Source: LMUY01 sp965199105 (GTDB lineage Bacteria; Pseudomonadota; Alphaproteobacteria; Acetobacterales; Acetobacteraceae). From it: DNA of 64,000 bases. The stretch covers positions 3,968,001-4,032,000 of the forward strand of contig CBDAQO010000002.1 of the NCBI GenBank assembly GCA_965199105.1, read 5' to 3'. The position numbers were made by a program, and so were the translations under genes. Shown piece by piece: positions 1-7,318 of this stretch; the first letter of the stretch is position 1, and each line of letters opens with the position of its first letter. Under the pieces are notes generated by a model that was given only the letters and a program-made list of their open reading frames with translations, did not search any database and had not been told where the DNA came from.

Positions 1-191
1 TGCCGCCGTTCGTGGAGCAGGAGCGCAGCGGGCCAGCGCACGCGTTCGTGTTCACCGTCGCCGTCTCGGCCATGGGGCACACCGGGGTCGGCTCCGCCCC
101 CACCAAGCAGGCCGCCGAGCGGGCCGCTGCGGGCGAGCTGCTGCACCAGTTGCAGGCGATGGTGGCGCCCAGCGTGGCACGGGCACCATGA
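1..191 (+). CDS. rnc: Ribonuclease III, C-terminal part (5' end outside window)
   Basis: Partial gene: the reading frame is open from the window edge (first full codon at base 3) to TGA at 189-191, about 62 residues. The visible part is a double-stranded RNA-binding domain, with the family features E-x-SGPAHAF, a V-V-G-x-G hairpin region (GHTGVGSAP) and the final basic/alanine helix TKQAAERAAAGELL. RNase III cleaves structured rRNA and mRNA precursors. Its stop overlaps the era start (ATGA), the rnc-era order common in proteobacteria, which supports the call. The catalytic domain lies upstream and cannot be judged. Confidence 0.88.
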   Translation, partial: PPFVEQERSGPAHAFVFTVAVSAMGHTGVGSAPTKQAAERAAAGELLHQLQAMVAPSVARAP

Positions 192-1081
192 GCACGCGCT
201 GCGGCTTCGTCGCCATCGTGGGCGCGCCCAATGCCGGCAAGTCCACCCTGCTCAACCGTCTCACCGGCGCCAAACTCTCGATCGTCAGCCCCAAGGCGCA
301 AACCACCCGCTTCCGCGTGCTCGGCATCCTGATGCGGGAGGCGGCGCAAATCCTGCTGGTCGACACCCCCGGCATCTTCGCGCCCCGCCGCAAGCTGGAC
401 CGCGCGATGGTCAACGCCGCCTGGACCGGCGCTGAGGAGGCCGACCTCACGCTGCTGCTGGTGGACGCCAAGGCCGGCGCGCGCGAGGCGGTAACCGGCA
501 TCGCCAGCGGCCTGGCCAAGCGCGGCGGCCGCCAATGGCTGGTGCTGAACAAGGTGGACCTGGTCTCGCCGCCCGCCCTGCTGCCGCTCACCGCCGCGTT
601 CAACGCCCTGGCCGCGTTCGAGCAGACCTTCATGGTGAGCGCCTCCACCGGCGACGGGCTGGACACGCTGCTGAGCGCGCTGGCGGCCGCGATGCCGGCC
701 GGCCCCTACCTGTATCCGCCCGACGACCTGACCGACCTGCCGGACCGACTGCTCGCGGCCGAGATCGTGCGCGAGCAGATCTTCCTGCAGACCCAGGAGG
801 AGGTGCCCTACGCCGCCACGGTCGAGACCGAGAGCTTCGTTGCCCGGCCCGACGGCTCGCTGCGGATCGAGGCCACCATCTACGTCGCACGGCCGGGCCA
901 CAAAGCCATCCTGATCGGGGCCGGCGGCGCCCGGGTGCGCGAGATCGGCGCCCGCGCGCGGCAGCAGTTGACGCGCCTGTTGGAGCGGCCGGTGCACCTG
1001 TTCCTGAACGTGAAGGAGCGCGCCGGCTGGGACGAGGAGGGCGCGCGGTTGCGGGCGATCGGGCTGGAAGACCCCGGCTGA
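188..1081 (+). CDS. era: GTPase Era
   Basis: Essential GTPase that binds the 3' end of 16S rRNA during 30S subunit assembly. The 297-residue length is normal for the family. Visible motifs are G1 GAPNAGKST (residues 12-20), the switch I TTRF, G3 DTPG, G4 NKVD and a G5-like SAS, followed by a C-terminal KH domain with the G-A-G-G-A-R-V-R-E-I-G loop near residues 240-252. The ATG at 188 overlaps the rnc stop by four bases, so the two are probably translationally coupled. recO follows after 7 bases. Confidence 0.97.
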   Translation: MSTRCGFVAIVGAPNAGKSTLLNRLTGAKLSIVSPKAQTTRFRVLGILMREAAQILLVDTPGIFAPRRKLDRAMVNAAWTGAEEADLTLLLVDAKAGAREAVTGIASGLAKRGGRQWLVLNKVDLVSPPALLPLTAAFNALAAFEQTFMVSASTGDGLDTLLSALAAAMPAGPYLYPPDDLTDLPDRLLAAEIVREQIFLQTQEEVPYAATVETESFVARPDGSLRIEATIYVARPGHKAILIGAGGARVREIGARARQQLTRLLERPVHLFLNVKERAGWDEEGARLRAIGLEDPG

Positions 1082-1088
1082 CCCGGCG

Positions 1089-1814
1089 ATGGAGTGGGAC
1101 GCGCCCGCCATCATGCTCGCGGCCCAGCCCTATGGCGAAAGCGGCCTGCTCGCCATCGTGCTCACCGAGCAGCATGGCGCCCATCGCGGCCTGGTGCGCG
1201 GCGGCGCCTCCCGCAGCAAGGCCGGCACGTGGCAGCCGGGCAACCTGCTGCAGGCGCGCTGGGTGGCGCGCTTGCCCGACCAGCTCGGCAGCTTCACCGC
1301 CGAACTGGTGCATCCCGGCGCCGCACTGGCGATGGACGACGCGCTCGCCCTGGCCGTCCTCTCCAGCGCCTGCGCGGTGGCCGAAGGCGCGCTGACCGAG
1401 CGGGAGCCGCATCCGGGCGTGTTCGCCGGGCTGCTGCAGCTCATTACCCGGCTAGCCGCCGGGCCGGAGCTGCTGACCGAGCTGGTCGGCTGGGAGCTGA
1501 CGCTGCTCACCGAGCTCGGCTACGGGCTTGACCTGGCGAGCTGCGCCCTGACCGGCACCACCGAGGCGCTGGCCTGGGCTTCGCCCCGCACCGGGCGCGC
1601 GGTGAGCGAGGCCGCGGCAGGGCCGTGGAAAGAGCGGCTGCTACCGGTGCCGCCCTTCCTGCGCGGCGGTGCGGCCGACCCGGCAGGCTGGGTGCAGGGG
1701 CTGCAGCTCACCGGGCATTTCCTGGCGCGGGATGCATTCGGCAGCCAGCATCGCCCGCTGCCTCCAGCGCGCGAACGGGTGCTGGCGCGAGTGCAGGCGA
1801 TGGCAGCGGCCTGA
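1089..1814 (+). CDS. recO: DNA repair protein RecO
   Basis: RecO mediates loading of RecA onto SSB-coated DNA in the RecFOR pathway. The 241-residue product has the N-terminal OB-fold signature (A-x-x-YGE-x-x-LLAIVLTEQHGAHRGLVRGG) and the helical region around L-L-T-E-L-G-Y-G-L-D-L. Only one cysteine is left where zinc-binding RecO proteins have a four-cysteine cluster, so this copy probably lacks zinc. It follows era closely in the usual era-recO order. Its last about 107 bases are antisense to the 3' end of the blh gene. Confidence 0.92.
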   Translation: MEWDAPAIMLAAQPYGESGLLAIVLTEQHGAHRGLVRGGASRSKAGTWQPGNLLQARWVARLPDQLGSFTAELVHPGAALAMDDALALAVLSSACAVAEGALTEREPHPGVFAGLLQLITRLAAGPELLTELVGWELTLLTELGYGLDLASCALTGTTEALAWASPRTGRAVSEAAAGPWKERLLPVPPFLRGGAADPAGWVQGLQLTGHFLARDAFGSQHRPLPPARERVLARVQAMAAA

Positions 1815-2637
1815 CGCAGCGGCTGGACCACGCCTCGAGCAGCAGATGCGGCAGCGTCAGTGCCGCCAGCGACTGGATGGTGAGCGCGAGCAGCCGGTCC
1901 GGCGCCGGCCCGGGAAACCAGCGCCACAGGCAGGCACCGATCAGCAGGGTGACGGCGGTGAGCGGCACGGCGCGGTGGCGGGCGGCAGCCAGGCTGGTCA
2001 CCCGCGGCGCCCGCGCGCTCGCCACCAGCGCCCTGGTGTGGCGCGGGGCGTGGATGGCGACGAAGTAGATGGCAAAGCCGGTGAGCGGCGGCAGCAGGGC
2101 GAACAGCGCGACCAGGCCAAGCGGCTCGGCCAGCGCCCTGCCCTCCCCGCGCCAGAGCCGGCCAACCACCCAGAGCACGCCCGCCGCCGCCCACACCCAG
2201 GCCGGGCCCATCAGCCACAGCGGCGGGCTGGCCAACGGCACCAGGGCCACCATGCCGAACACCCGGGCGGTCGCGGCCGGGTGCAGCAGCAGCGGGGCGG
2301 CGATGGGCAGCGCGCCGCGGAGGCTGGCCTCGAGCGGCTTGGGCCCGGCGTCCTCCAGGCCGAAATGCAGCACCGACACTGCCAGGAACGCCGCCAGGGT
2401 GCCCAGCGGGGCCACCCGCCACCCCAGCAACACCGCAGCGGCGAGCGCTAGGTACGGCGGGGCGAACACCGCGAGCCACGTCCGCCCCCAGCGCGGACGC
2501 AGCAACGGGCGGGCGATCTCGCCATCCAGGGCGCCATGCGGCACCCCGAGCAGCACGATGGCGGCCAACGCGGCCAGCCATTGCCAGCCCTGCGGCAGCA
2601 ACGCGGTCGCGGCCAGCAGCGCGGCGACGGCGGCCAT
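1708..2637 (-). CDS. blh: Brp/Blh-family beta-carotene 15,15'-dioxygenase
   Basis: Membrane enzyme that cleaves beta-carotene to retinal, the chromophore of the rhodopsin encoded just upstream on the same strand (6-base gap). The 309-residue product is almost entirely hydrophobic helices and carries the family histidine motifs in order: GVPHGALD (about residues 31-38), S-V-L-HFGLED, F-x-I-Y-F-V-A-I-HAPRHTR and LTLPHLLLE. These histidines are thought to bind the catalytic iron. No strong ribosome binding site is visible, so translation is probably coupled to the rhodopsin. After the last motif a tail of roughly 35 polar residues, mostly antisense to recO, leads to the stop; it looks acquired rather than conserved. 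No carotenoid synthesis genes are in the window. Confidence 0.9.
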   Translation of the reverse strand: MAAVAALLAATALLPQGWQWLAALAAIVLLGVPHGALDGEIARPLLRPRWGRTWLAVFAPPYLALAAAVLLGWRVAPLGTLAAFLAVSVLHFGLEDAGPKPLEASLRGALPIAAPLLLHPAATARVFGMVALVPLASPPLWLMGPAWVWAAAGVLWVVGRLWRGEGRALAEPLGLVALFALLPPLTGFAIYFVAIHAPRHTRALVASARAPRVTSLAAARHRAVPLTAVTLLIGACLWRWFPGPAPDRLLALTIQSLAALTLPHLLLEAWSSRCVRPLPSPALAPAPVRALEAAGDAGCRMHPAPGNAR

Positions 2638-2643
2638 GCCGGG

Positions 2644-3408
2644 TCAGGCGGCTTCGCGCATCCGCCGGCCCGCCGCGTCGGCCGTCAGGTCCTCGTCCAC
2701 CAGCTTCTGGCTGCTGCGCACCGCCAGCAGGCCGTAGACCACCTTGGACACCAAATCGATGATCGCGATCAGCGCCACGCCGAACGCCGGGCTAATCAGG
2801 CCCAGACCGTCGGTGTCGAATATCAAGATGATGGGGTAGAGCGCCCACAGCACCGACAGCAGCGCGGCATTGCGCCGGTAGTCGGCCTGCACCGCGGGGC
2901 GCTCGGCTTGGTTCTCGCGCAGCAGCGGCACCCACATCACGTAGAACACCGCCAGGAAGGCCACGCAGGAGACGATGAACCAGGTCCATTTCAGCGGCGG
3001 ATAGTCGGTCGCCGCGAACAGGAAGGCGGTGACGATCATCAGCAGGTCCGACAGCAGCAGGCCCGCCACCAAGCCACCGCGGCGCAGGCCGGAGTGCATG
3101 GCGCTGTAGGCCAGGGCCAGCAGCAGGAGCGGCGTGGTGAACGCCCAGTCGATGTAGCGGGCGAAGTAGAACAGCCGTCCGCCGCCGAGCACCACGCCGT
3201 TCACCGCCGGTTCGGCATGGACCAGGATGACGCCGCCTTGGCCCGCCGCCATCGCCAGGTAGGAGCAGGCGGCGATGATCGGGACGATGCCGTGGTAGAT
3301 GGTGTGGGATTGCTCGTGGGCGTTGCGCTGCCGGCCGAGGAAGAGGATGGCCAACCCGCCGGCCAGCATGGCGATGGTGTCGAGCCAAAGCCAGAACTCC
3401 GAATTCAT
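2644..3408 (-). CDS. Microbial rhodopsin, probable light-driven proton pump with DTA helix-C motif
   Basis: Seven-helix retinal protein of 254 residues. I start it at ATG 3408 because a GGAGG site lies seven bases upstream and residues before it look non-coding; a longer in-frame start exists at 3525. Helix C reads RYIDWAFTTPLLLLALA, giving R84, D87 (primary acceptor, BR Asp85), T91 (BR Thr89) and A98 where pumps usually have Asp or Glu (BR Asp96). Helix G has D218 and the Schiff-base lysine K222 in IDLVSKVVYG. L95 (BR Leu93) predicts green absorption, and Ser49 replaces the helix-B histidine of proteorhodopsins. It lies directly before blh, which makes retinal. Outward proton pumping is inferred from D87/T91; a sensory role is not excluded, but no transducer gene is adjacent. 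Confidence 0.93.
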   Translation of the reverse strand: MNSEFWLWLDTIAMLAGGLAILFLGRQRNAHEQSHTIYHGIVPIIAACSYLAMAAGQGGVILVHAEPAVNGVVLGGGRLFYFARYIDWAFTTPLLLLALAYSAMHSGLRRGGLVAGLLLSDLLMIVTAFLFAATDYPPLKWTWFIVSCVAFLAVFYVMWVPLLRENQAERPAVQADYRRNAALLSVLWALYPIILIFDTDGLGLISPAFGVALIAIIDLVSKVVYGLLAVRSSQKLVDEDLTADAAGRRMREAA

Positions 3409-3539
3409 CGATGCGCCTCCGTGATGCGCTCTTCCAGCGCTGGTGGCGCGGTTTAGTTGACGCCGCGGGGCGATTTTTTTGCACGCAAACCTTTTGCCTG
3501 CCGCCGCCCGGGTCGACAGGTTCATGCTACCCTGCCGCC

Positions 3540-5756
3540 ATGAGCGACTCCGCGGGCCTGATCCAAGACACCAACCTCACCGAGGCGCTCAGCGAGCGAT
3601 ACCTGGCCTACGCCATGTCCACCATCATGTCCCGCTCGCTGCCGGACGTACGGGATGGGCTGAAGCCGGTGCATCGCCGGCTGATCTACGCCATGCACCA
3701 GCTCCGGCTGGACCCGACCGCCGGGTTCAAGAAGTGCGCCCGGGTGATCGGCGACGTGATCGGCAAATACCACCCCCATGGCGACGCCTCGGTCTACGAA
3801 GCGCTGGTGCGGCTGGCGCAGGATTTCGCCGCCCGCTACCCGCTGGTGGAAGGCCAGGGCAATTTCGGCAACATCGACGGCGATAACCCGGCGGCCATGC
3901 GCTACACCGAGGCGCGGCTCACCCAGGTGGCGCGGGCGATGCTCGAGGGCATCGACGACGACGCGGTGGATTTCCGCCCCACCTATGACGGCGAGGAGAG
4001 CGAGCCGGTGGTGCTGCCCGCCGGGTTCCCCAACCTGCTGGCCAACGGCGCGGCGGGGATCGCCGTCGGCATGGCCACCTCCATCCCGCCGCACAACGCC
4101 GGCGAGGTGTGCGCCGCGGCACTGGCGCTGATCGCCAACCCGGATGCCAGCACCGCCGACCTGATGGCGCACATGCCCGGCCCGGATTTCCCCACCGGCG
4201 GCGTGCTGGTGGAAGACCCGGCGGCGATGGTGGCGGCGTACGAGACCGGGCGCGGCGGCTTCCGGCTGCGCGCCACCTGGGCGGTGGAGCAAGGCAAGCA
4301 CGGCACCTGGCAAATCGTGGTCAGCGAAGTGCCCTACCAGGTGCAGAAGGCCCGCCTGGTGGAGCAACTGGCCGAGCTGCTGGAGGCCAAGAAGCTGCCG
4401 CTGCTGGGCGACATCCGCGACGAGAGCACCGACCTCGTCCGCCTGGTGCTGGAGCCAAAAACCCGCGCCGTCGACCCGGCGGCGCTGATGGAGACGCTGT
4501 TCCGCGCCACCCAGCTCGAAACCCGCTTCCCGCTCAACATGAACGTGCTCAGCCCCGACCGAACCCCGGGCGTGCTCGGCCTGCGCGGCGTGCTGCGCGC
4601 CTGGCTGGACCATCGCGGCGAGGTGCTGATCCGGCGCTCGCGCAACCGGCTGGGCGCGGTGGAGCGGCGCATCGAGCTGCTCGACGGCTTCCTCGCCGTA
4701 TTCCTCAACATCGACGAGGTGATCCGCATCATTCGCGAGGAGGACGACGCCAAGGCCGGGTTGATCCGCGTGTTCGGCGTGAACGACGTGCAGGCGGAGG
4801 CGATCCTCAACATGCGGCTGCGCTCGCTGCGGCGGCTGGAGGAGATCGAGCTGCGACGCGAACATGCCGTGCTGGAGAAGGAGCGGCGCGGGCTGAACGC
4901 GCTGTTGGGCAGCGAGAGGCTGCGCTGGCAGCGCGTGGGCGAGGAGGTGTCGGCCGTGCGCGACAAGTTCGGCGCCGGCCCGCTGGGCAACCGCCGCACC
5001 CGCCTCGCCGGCGTGCCCGAGCTCATCGTGGTGTCGCTGGACGCCGCGGTGGAGCGGGAGCCCCTGACCGTCATCCTGTCGCAGAAGGGCTGGATCCGGG
5101 CGGTGCGCGGCCACTTGGCGGACGGCGGCGAGCTGAAGTTCAAGGAGGGTGACGCGCTGCGCCTGATGGTGGCGTGCCAGTCGGTGGACCGGCTCTGCCT
5201 GTTCAGCACCAACGGCCGCGCCTACACGCTGCGCGCCGCCGACCTGCCGCGCGGCCGCGGCGATGGGCAGCCGATCCGCCTGCTGGCCGAGATGACCAAC
5301 GCCGACGAGGTGGTGACGCTATTCATCTGGCAGGAGGGCGTGCGCTGCCTGCTCGCCTCGGCCGAGGGGCGCGGCTTTGTGGTGGAGGCGGCGGACCTGC
5401 TGTCCGAACGCAAGGCCGGCAAGCAGGTGCTGAACGTCCGGCCCGGCGAGGAGGCCGCACTCTGCGTGCCGGCCCTGGGCGACCACGTGGCCACCGTCGG
5501 CGACAACCGCCGCCTGCTGGTGTTCCCGCTCGAGCAGGTGCCGGTGCTGGCACGGGGCACGGGAGTGATCCTGCAGCGCTTCAAGGATGGCGGGCTGCGG
5601 GACGCGCGGGTGTTCCGCATGGCGGAGGGGCTGAGCTGGCGGCTGGGCGACAAGACGCGCACCGAAACCGCGCTACGGGACTGGCTCGGCGAACGCGGCC
5701 AAGCCGGCCGACTGCCGCCCAACGGCTTCCCCAAGAGCGGCAAGTTTAGCGGTTAA
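3540..5756 (+). CDS. parC: DNA topoisomerase IV subunit A
   Basis: Subunit A of the type II topoisomerase that decatenates daughter chromosomes. The 738-residue length from ATG 3540 fits alphaproteobacterial ParC rather than longer GyrA. The catalytic tyrosine is Y122 in AMRYTEARL. The N-terminal winged-helix region has KYHPHGDASVYEAL, followed by the tower/coiled-coil and a short C-terminal beta-propeller. At the position of E. coli ParC Ser80 this protein has Ala83, while the Glu84 equivalent (E87) is kept. The start is chosen because the family N-terminus begins just before the D-x-N-L-T-E-A-L-S-E-R-Y-L-A-Y-A-M-S segment. The gene diverges from the rhodopsin, and its stop overlaps the stop of the convergent TetR gene. 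Confidence 0.96.
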   Translation: MSDSAGLIQDTNLTEALSERYLAYAMSTIMSRSLPDVRDGLKPVHRRLIYAMHQLRLDPTAGFKKCARVIGDVIGKYHPHGDASVYEALVRLAQDFAARYPLVEGQGNFGNIDGDNPAAMRYTEARLTQVARAMLEGIDDDAVDFRPTYDGEESEPVVLPAGFPNLLANGAAGIAVGMATSIPPHNAGEVCAAALALIANPDASTADLMAHMPGPDFPTGGVLVEDPAAMVAAYETGRGGFRLRATWAVEQGKHGTWQIVVSEVPYQVQKARLVEQLAELLEAKKLPLLGDIRDESTDLVRLVLEPKTRAVDPAALMETLFRATQLETRFPLNMNVLSPDRTPGVLGLRGVLRAWLDHRGEVLIRRSRNRLGAVERRIELLDGFLAVFLNIDEVIRIIREEDDAKAGLIRVFGVNDVQAEAILNMRLRSLRRLEEIELRREHAVLEKERRGLNALLGSERLRWQRVGEEVSAVRDKFGAGPLGNRRTRLAGVPELIVVSLDAAVEREPLTVILSQKGWIRAVRGHLADGGELKFKEGDALRLMVACQSVDRLCLFSTNGRAYTLRAADLPRGRGDGQPIRLLAEMTNADEVVTLFIWQEGVRCLLASAEGRGFVVEAADLLSERKAGKQVLNVRPGEEAALCVPALGDHVATVGDNRRLLVFPLEQVPVLARGTGVILQRFKDGGLRDARVFRMAEGLSWRLGDKTRTETALRDWLGERGQAGRLPPNGFPKSGKFSG

Positions 5757-6403
5757 CCCGGTAGACCCCCCAGCAGCAACGCCACCGTTGCGCGGCACCA
5801 GGCGTCGCGCTCGGCTGCGGCGGCGGGTTGGCCGGTGAGCAAGGCGCGGCGCTGCAGCGTGGTGACGACCATGCTCTGGAACTGCTCGGCGACGAACCGT
5901 GCCTGCTGCACCGCAAGCGCCGGGCGGTGCGCCTGCAGCAAGGCGGCGACGCGGACGATGCCGATATCGGTGCCGGCTTGCCGCATCACCTCGGCCAGTT
6001 CGGGCACCCGGCTGGCCTCCGCCGTCACCAGCGCGTGCAACGCCAGCGCCGTGCTGCTCAGCGCCACGTCCAGCATGGAGCGGGCGCTCAACAGCAACGC
6101 GTCCTCGAGGCCATGGGTGGCGTCCAGCGACTGCTCGAAGCCGTCGAGCCAGCCGCGCAGCAGCATGCCCATCACGGCCAGGAACGCGGCGCTCTTGCCG
6201 GCGAAGCGGGCGTAGAAGGTGCGCTTGGAGACGCCGGCCTGGCTGGCGATCGCCTCCACGCTGGTGGCCGCATAGCCGTCGCGCAGGAACAGGATGGCGG
6301 CCGCCGCCACGATCCGGTCGCCGATCAATGCCGCATCGGCCGCGCGGGGGCGGCCGCCGAGGCGCCGGGCGGCGTGGACGGGGCCGCTCAGCGCCTCCAC
6401 CAC
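5753..6403 (-). CDS. TetR/AcrR-family transcriptional regulator
   Basis: 216-residue one-component repressor. The N-terminal helix-turn-helix is clear: I-V-A-A-A-x-x-L-F-L-R-D-G-Y-A-A-T-S-V-E, then I-A-S-Q-A-G-V-S-K-R-T-F-Y-A-R-F-A-G-K (about residues 30-70). The C-terminal half is a helical ligand-binding domain of the AcrR/YbiH type with unknown ligand. The assigned start is GTG at 6403, ten bases after a small lipoprotein gene on the same strand, so the two are probably one operon. A GCAACG-CTAC-CGTTGC palindrome upstream of that operon is a candidate autoregulatory operator. Whether it also controls the RND pump at 7.3-11.6 kb is an open guess. Confidence 0.85.
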   Translation of the reverse strand: MVEALSGPVHAARRLGGRPRAADAALIGDRIVAAAAILFLRDGYAATSVEAIASQAGVSKRTFYARFAGKSAAFLAVMGMLLRGWLDGFEQSLDATHGLEDALLLSARSMLDVALSSTALALHALVTAEASRVPELAEVMRQAGTDIGIVRVAALLQAHRPALAVQQARFVAEQFQSMVVTTLQRRALLTGQPAAAAERDAWCRATVALLLGGLPG

Positions 6404-6412
6404 AGGGACGGC

Positions 6413-6565
6413 TCAGTAGTAGCCGTAATACGGGCGATACGGATGGTAGTAATGCGGCCCGTACAGCGGCTCGATCACGCATCCCGACAGCGCCACGCTC
6501 AACCCGAGCGCGGCCAGTAGGCGGACCGACATGCGCGCCCAACGCGCTTGGCTCAACCTGATCAT
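6413..6565 (-). CDS. Small Tyr/Pro-rich lipoprotein
   Basis: A 50-residue product. The start at 6565 is chosen because AAGGAGGG (6571-6578, minus strand) sits six bases upstream; a second in-frame ATG at 6532 has no such site. The sequence has a basic N-terminus, a hydrophobic stretch LLAALGLSVAL and a lipobox LSGC, so it should be a lipid-anchored envelope protein. The mature part is only about 22 residues and very rich in Tyr, Pro and His (ends PYYGYY). Function unknown. It precedes the TetR gene by ten bases and shares its orientation. Confidence 0.75.
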   Translation of the reverse strand: MIRLSQARWARMSVRLLAALGLSVALSGCVIEPLYGPHYYHPYRPYYGYY

Positions 6566-6613
6566 CGGCGACCCTCCTTGTTACGACAGCAGATGGCAGG
6601 AGCAACGCGGAAT

Positions 6614-6629
6614 GCAACGCTACCGTTGC
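6614..6629. promoter_or_regulatory. Palindromic operator candidate (GCAACG-N4-CGTTGC)
   Basis: A perfect 6-bp inverted repeat with a four-base centre lies about 50 bases upstream of the lipoprotein-tetR operon and 118 bases upstream of the divergent exported-protein gene. Size, symmetry and position fit a TetR-family binding site. No convincing -35/-10 pair was found around it, and no identical site was seen before the RND pump genes. Confidence 0.45.
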
Positions 6630-6747
6630 GTAGCGAATTGTAAGAGCCTTGTGACGAGATTGGGGCACGGGCCGCGCAACTCTGCGTCACGCAACCAAAC
6701 CCACCGCCCACCGTAATCAGCCGACAACTGGATCGGGTCACCCACGC

Positions 6748-7059
6748 ATGCTTCATCGCGATCACGCGACGGCCGCCACCGCGTTGGCTGCCCTGCTGGT
6801 GCTGGCCGTGGCCGGCCCGGCGGCGGCGCAGACGACCCCGGCCGCGCCGCCCGACAGCTCCGGGCCGCAAACCGTGGTGCCCGCGCCCGCACCCTCAGGC
6901 CAGGCGGACGTGCCGGGTGGCAGCGCGCAGAATGGCGTCATCAAGCCGCCAACCAGCGCCACCACGATGCCGGTGATCCCGCCGCCGACCACGGGGACCA
7001 CGCCCGTGTTGCCGCCGCCGGGCTCTTCGGGCAGTGGTTCGCAGGTGCAGCCGAAGTAG
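6748..7059 (+). CDS. Exported proline-rich hypothetical protein
   Basis: 103 residues. The N-terminus is a signal peptide, with a hydrophobic core TALAALLVLAVAG and a probable signal peptidase I site after PAAA-Q. The mature protein is low-complexity, rich in Pro, Ser, Thr and Gly, with runs such as PPPTTG and PPPGSSGSGS, and has no recognisable fold. It probably lies in the periplasm or loosely on the envelope. No function can be assigned. It diverges from the lipoprotein-tetR pair and is followed by another small envelope protein on the same strand. Confidence 0.7.
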   Translation: MLHRDHATAATALAALLVLAVAGPAAAQTTPAAPPDSSGPQTVVPAPAPSGQADVPGGSAQNGVIKPPTSATTMPVIPPPTTGTTPVLPPPGSSGSGSQVQPK

Positions 7060-7096
7060 ATCGCCGGCATGCGTTCAGACCTGATGGAGTAGACCC

Positions 7097-7306
7097 GTGC
7101 CCCGTTCCGACCGACTGACCGCCTGGCCCCGCCGGGTCGCCGTGCTGGCGCTTGCTGCGGGTTGCCTCGGCGGCTGCGGCCTGGTGGCGGCGCCCTGCCG
7201 GGTGGGCTCGGCCGCGCTGAAGATCGTGCCCATCGCCGGCCAGGTCGCCGCCGCGCCCACTGACGCCTGTGCCAACGCGATCGACCCGACGCCCACGCGA
7301 AGCTAA
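7097..7306 (+). CDS. Small lipoprotein, DUF6726-like
   Basis: 69 residues from GTG 7097. The N-terminus has arginines, a hydrophobic stretch VAVLALAAGCL and a lipobox GGC-G, so it is predicted to be lipid-anchored. The mature part contains AAPCRVGSAALKIVPIAGQVAAAPTDACANAID, shown here only to note the two cysteines and the V-x-x-A-L-K-I-V-P core that resembles the DUF6726 family of small alphaproteobacterial lipoproteins. That assignment is from memory of the pattern and is moderate. Function unknown. It ends 12 bases before the convergent RND pump gene. Confidence 0.65.
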   Translation: MPRSDRLTAWPRRVAVLALAAGCLGGCGLVAAPCRVGSAALKIVPIAGQVAAAPTDACANAIDPTPTRS

Positions 7307-7318
7307 CGCCGTCCGGCG

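Noticed and set aside
3455..3482. CGCC...GGCG followed by seven T before parC
   Set aside because: The stem is only about four pairs and no gene upstream on the plus strand would need a terminator there.
7307..7318. CGCCG-TC-CGGCG palindrome between a small lipoprotein gene and the convergent RND pump gene
   Set aside because: Five-base arms with no T-tract are too short to call a terminator in DNA of this GC content.
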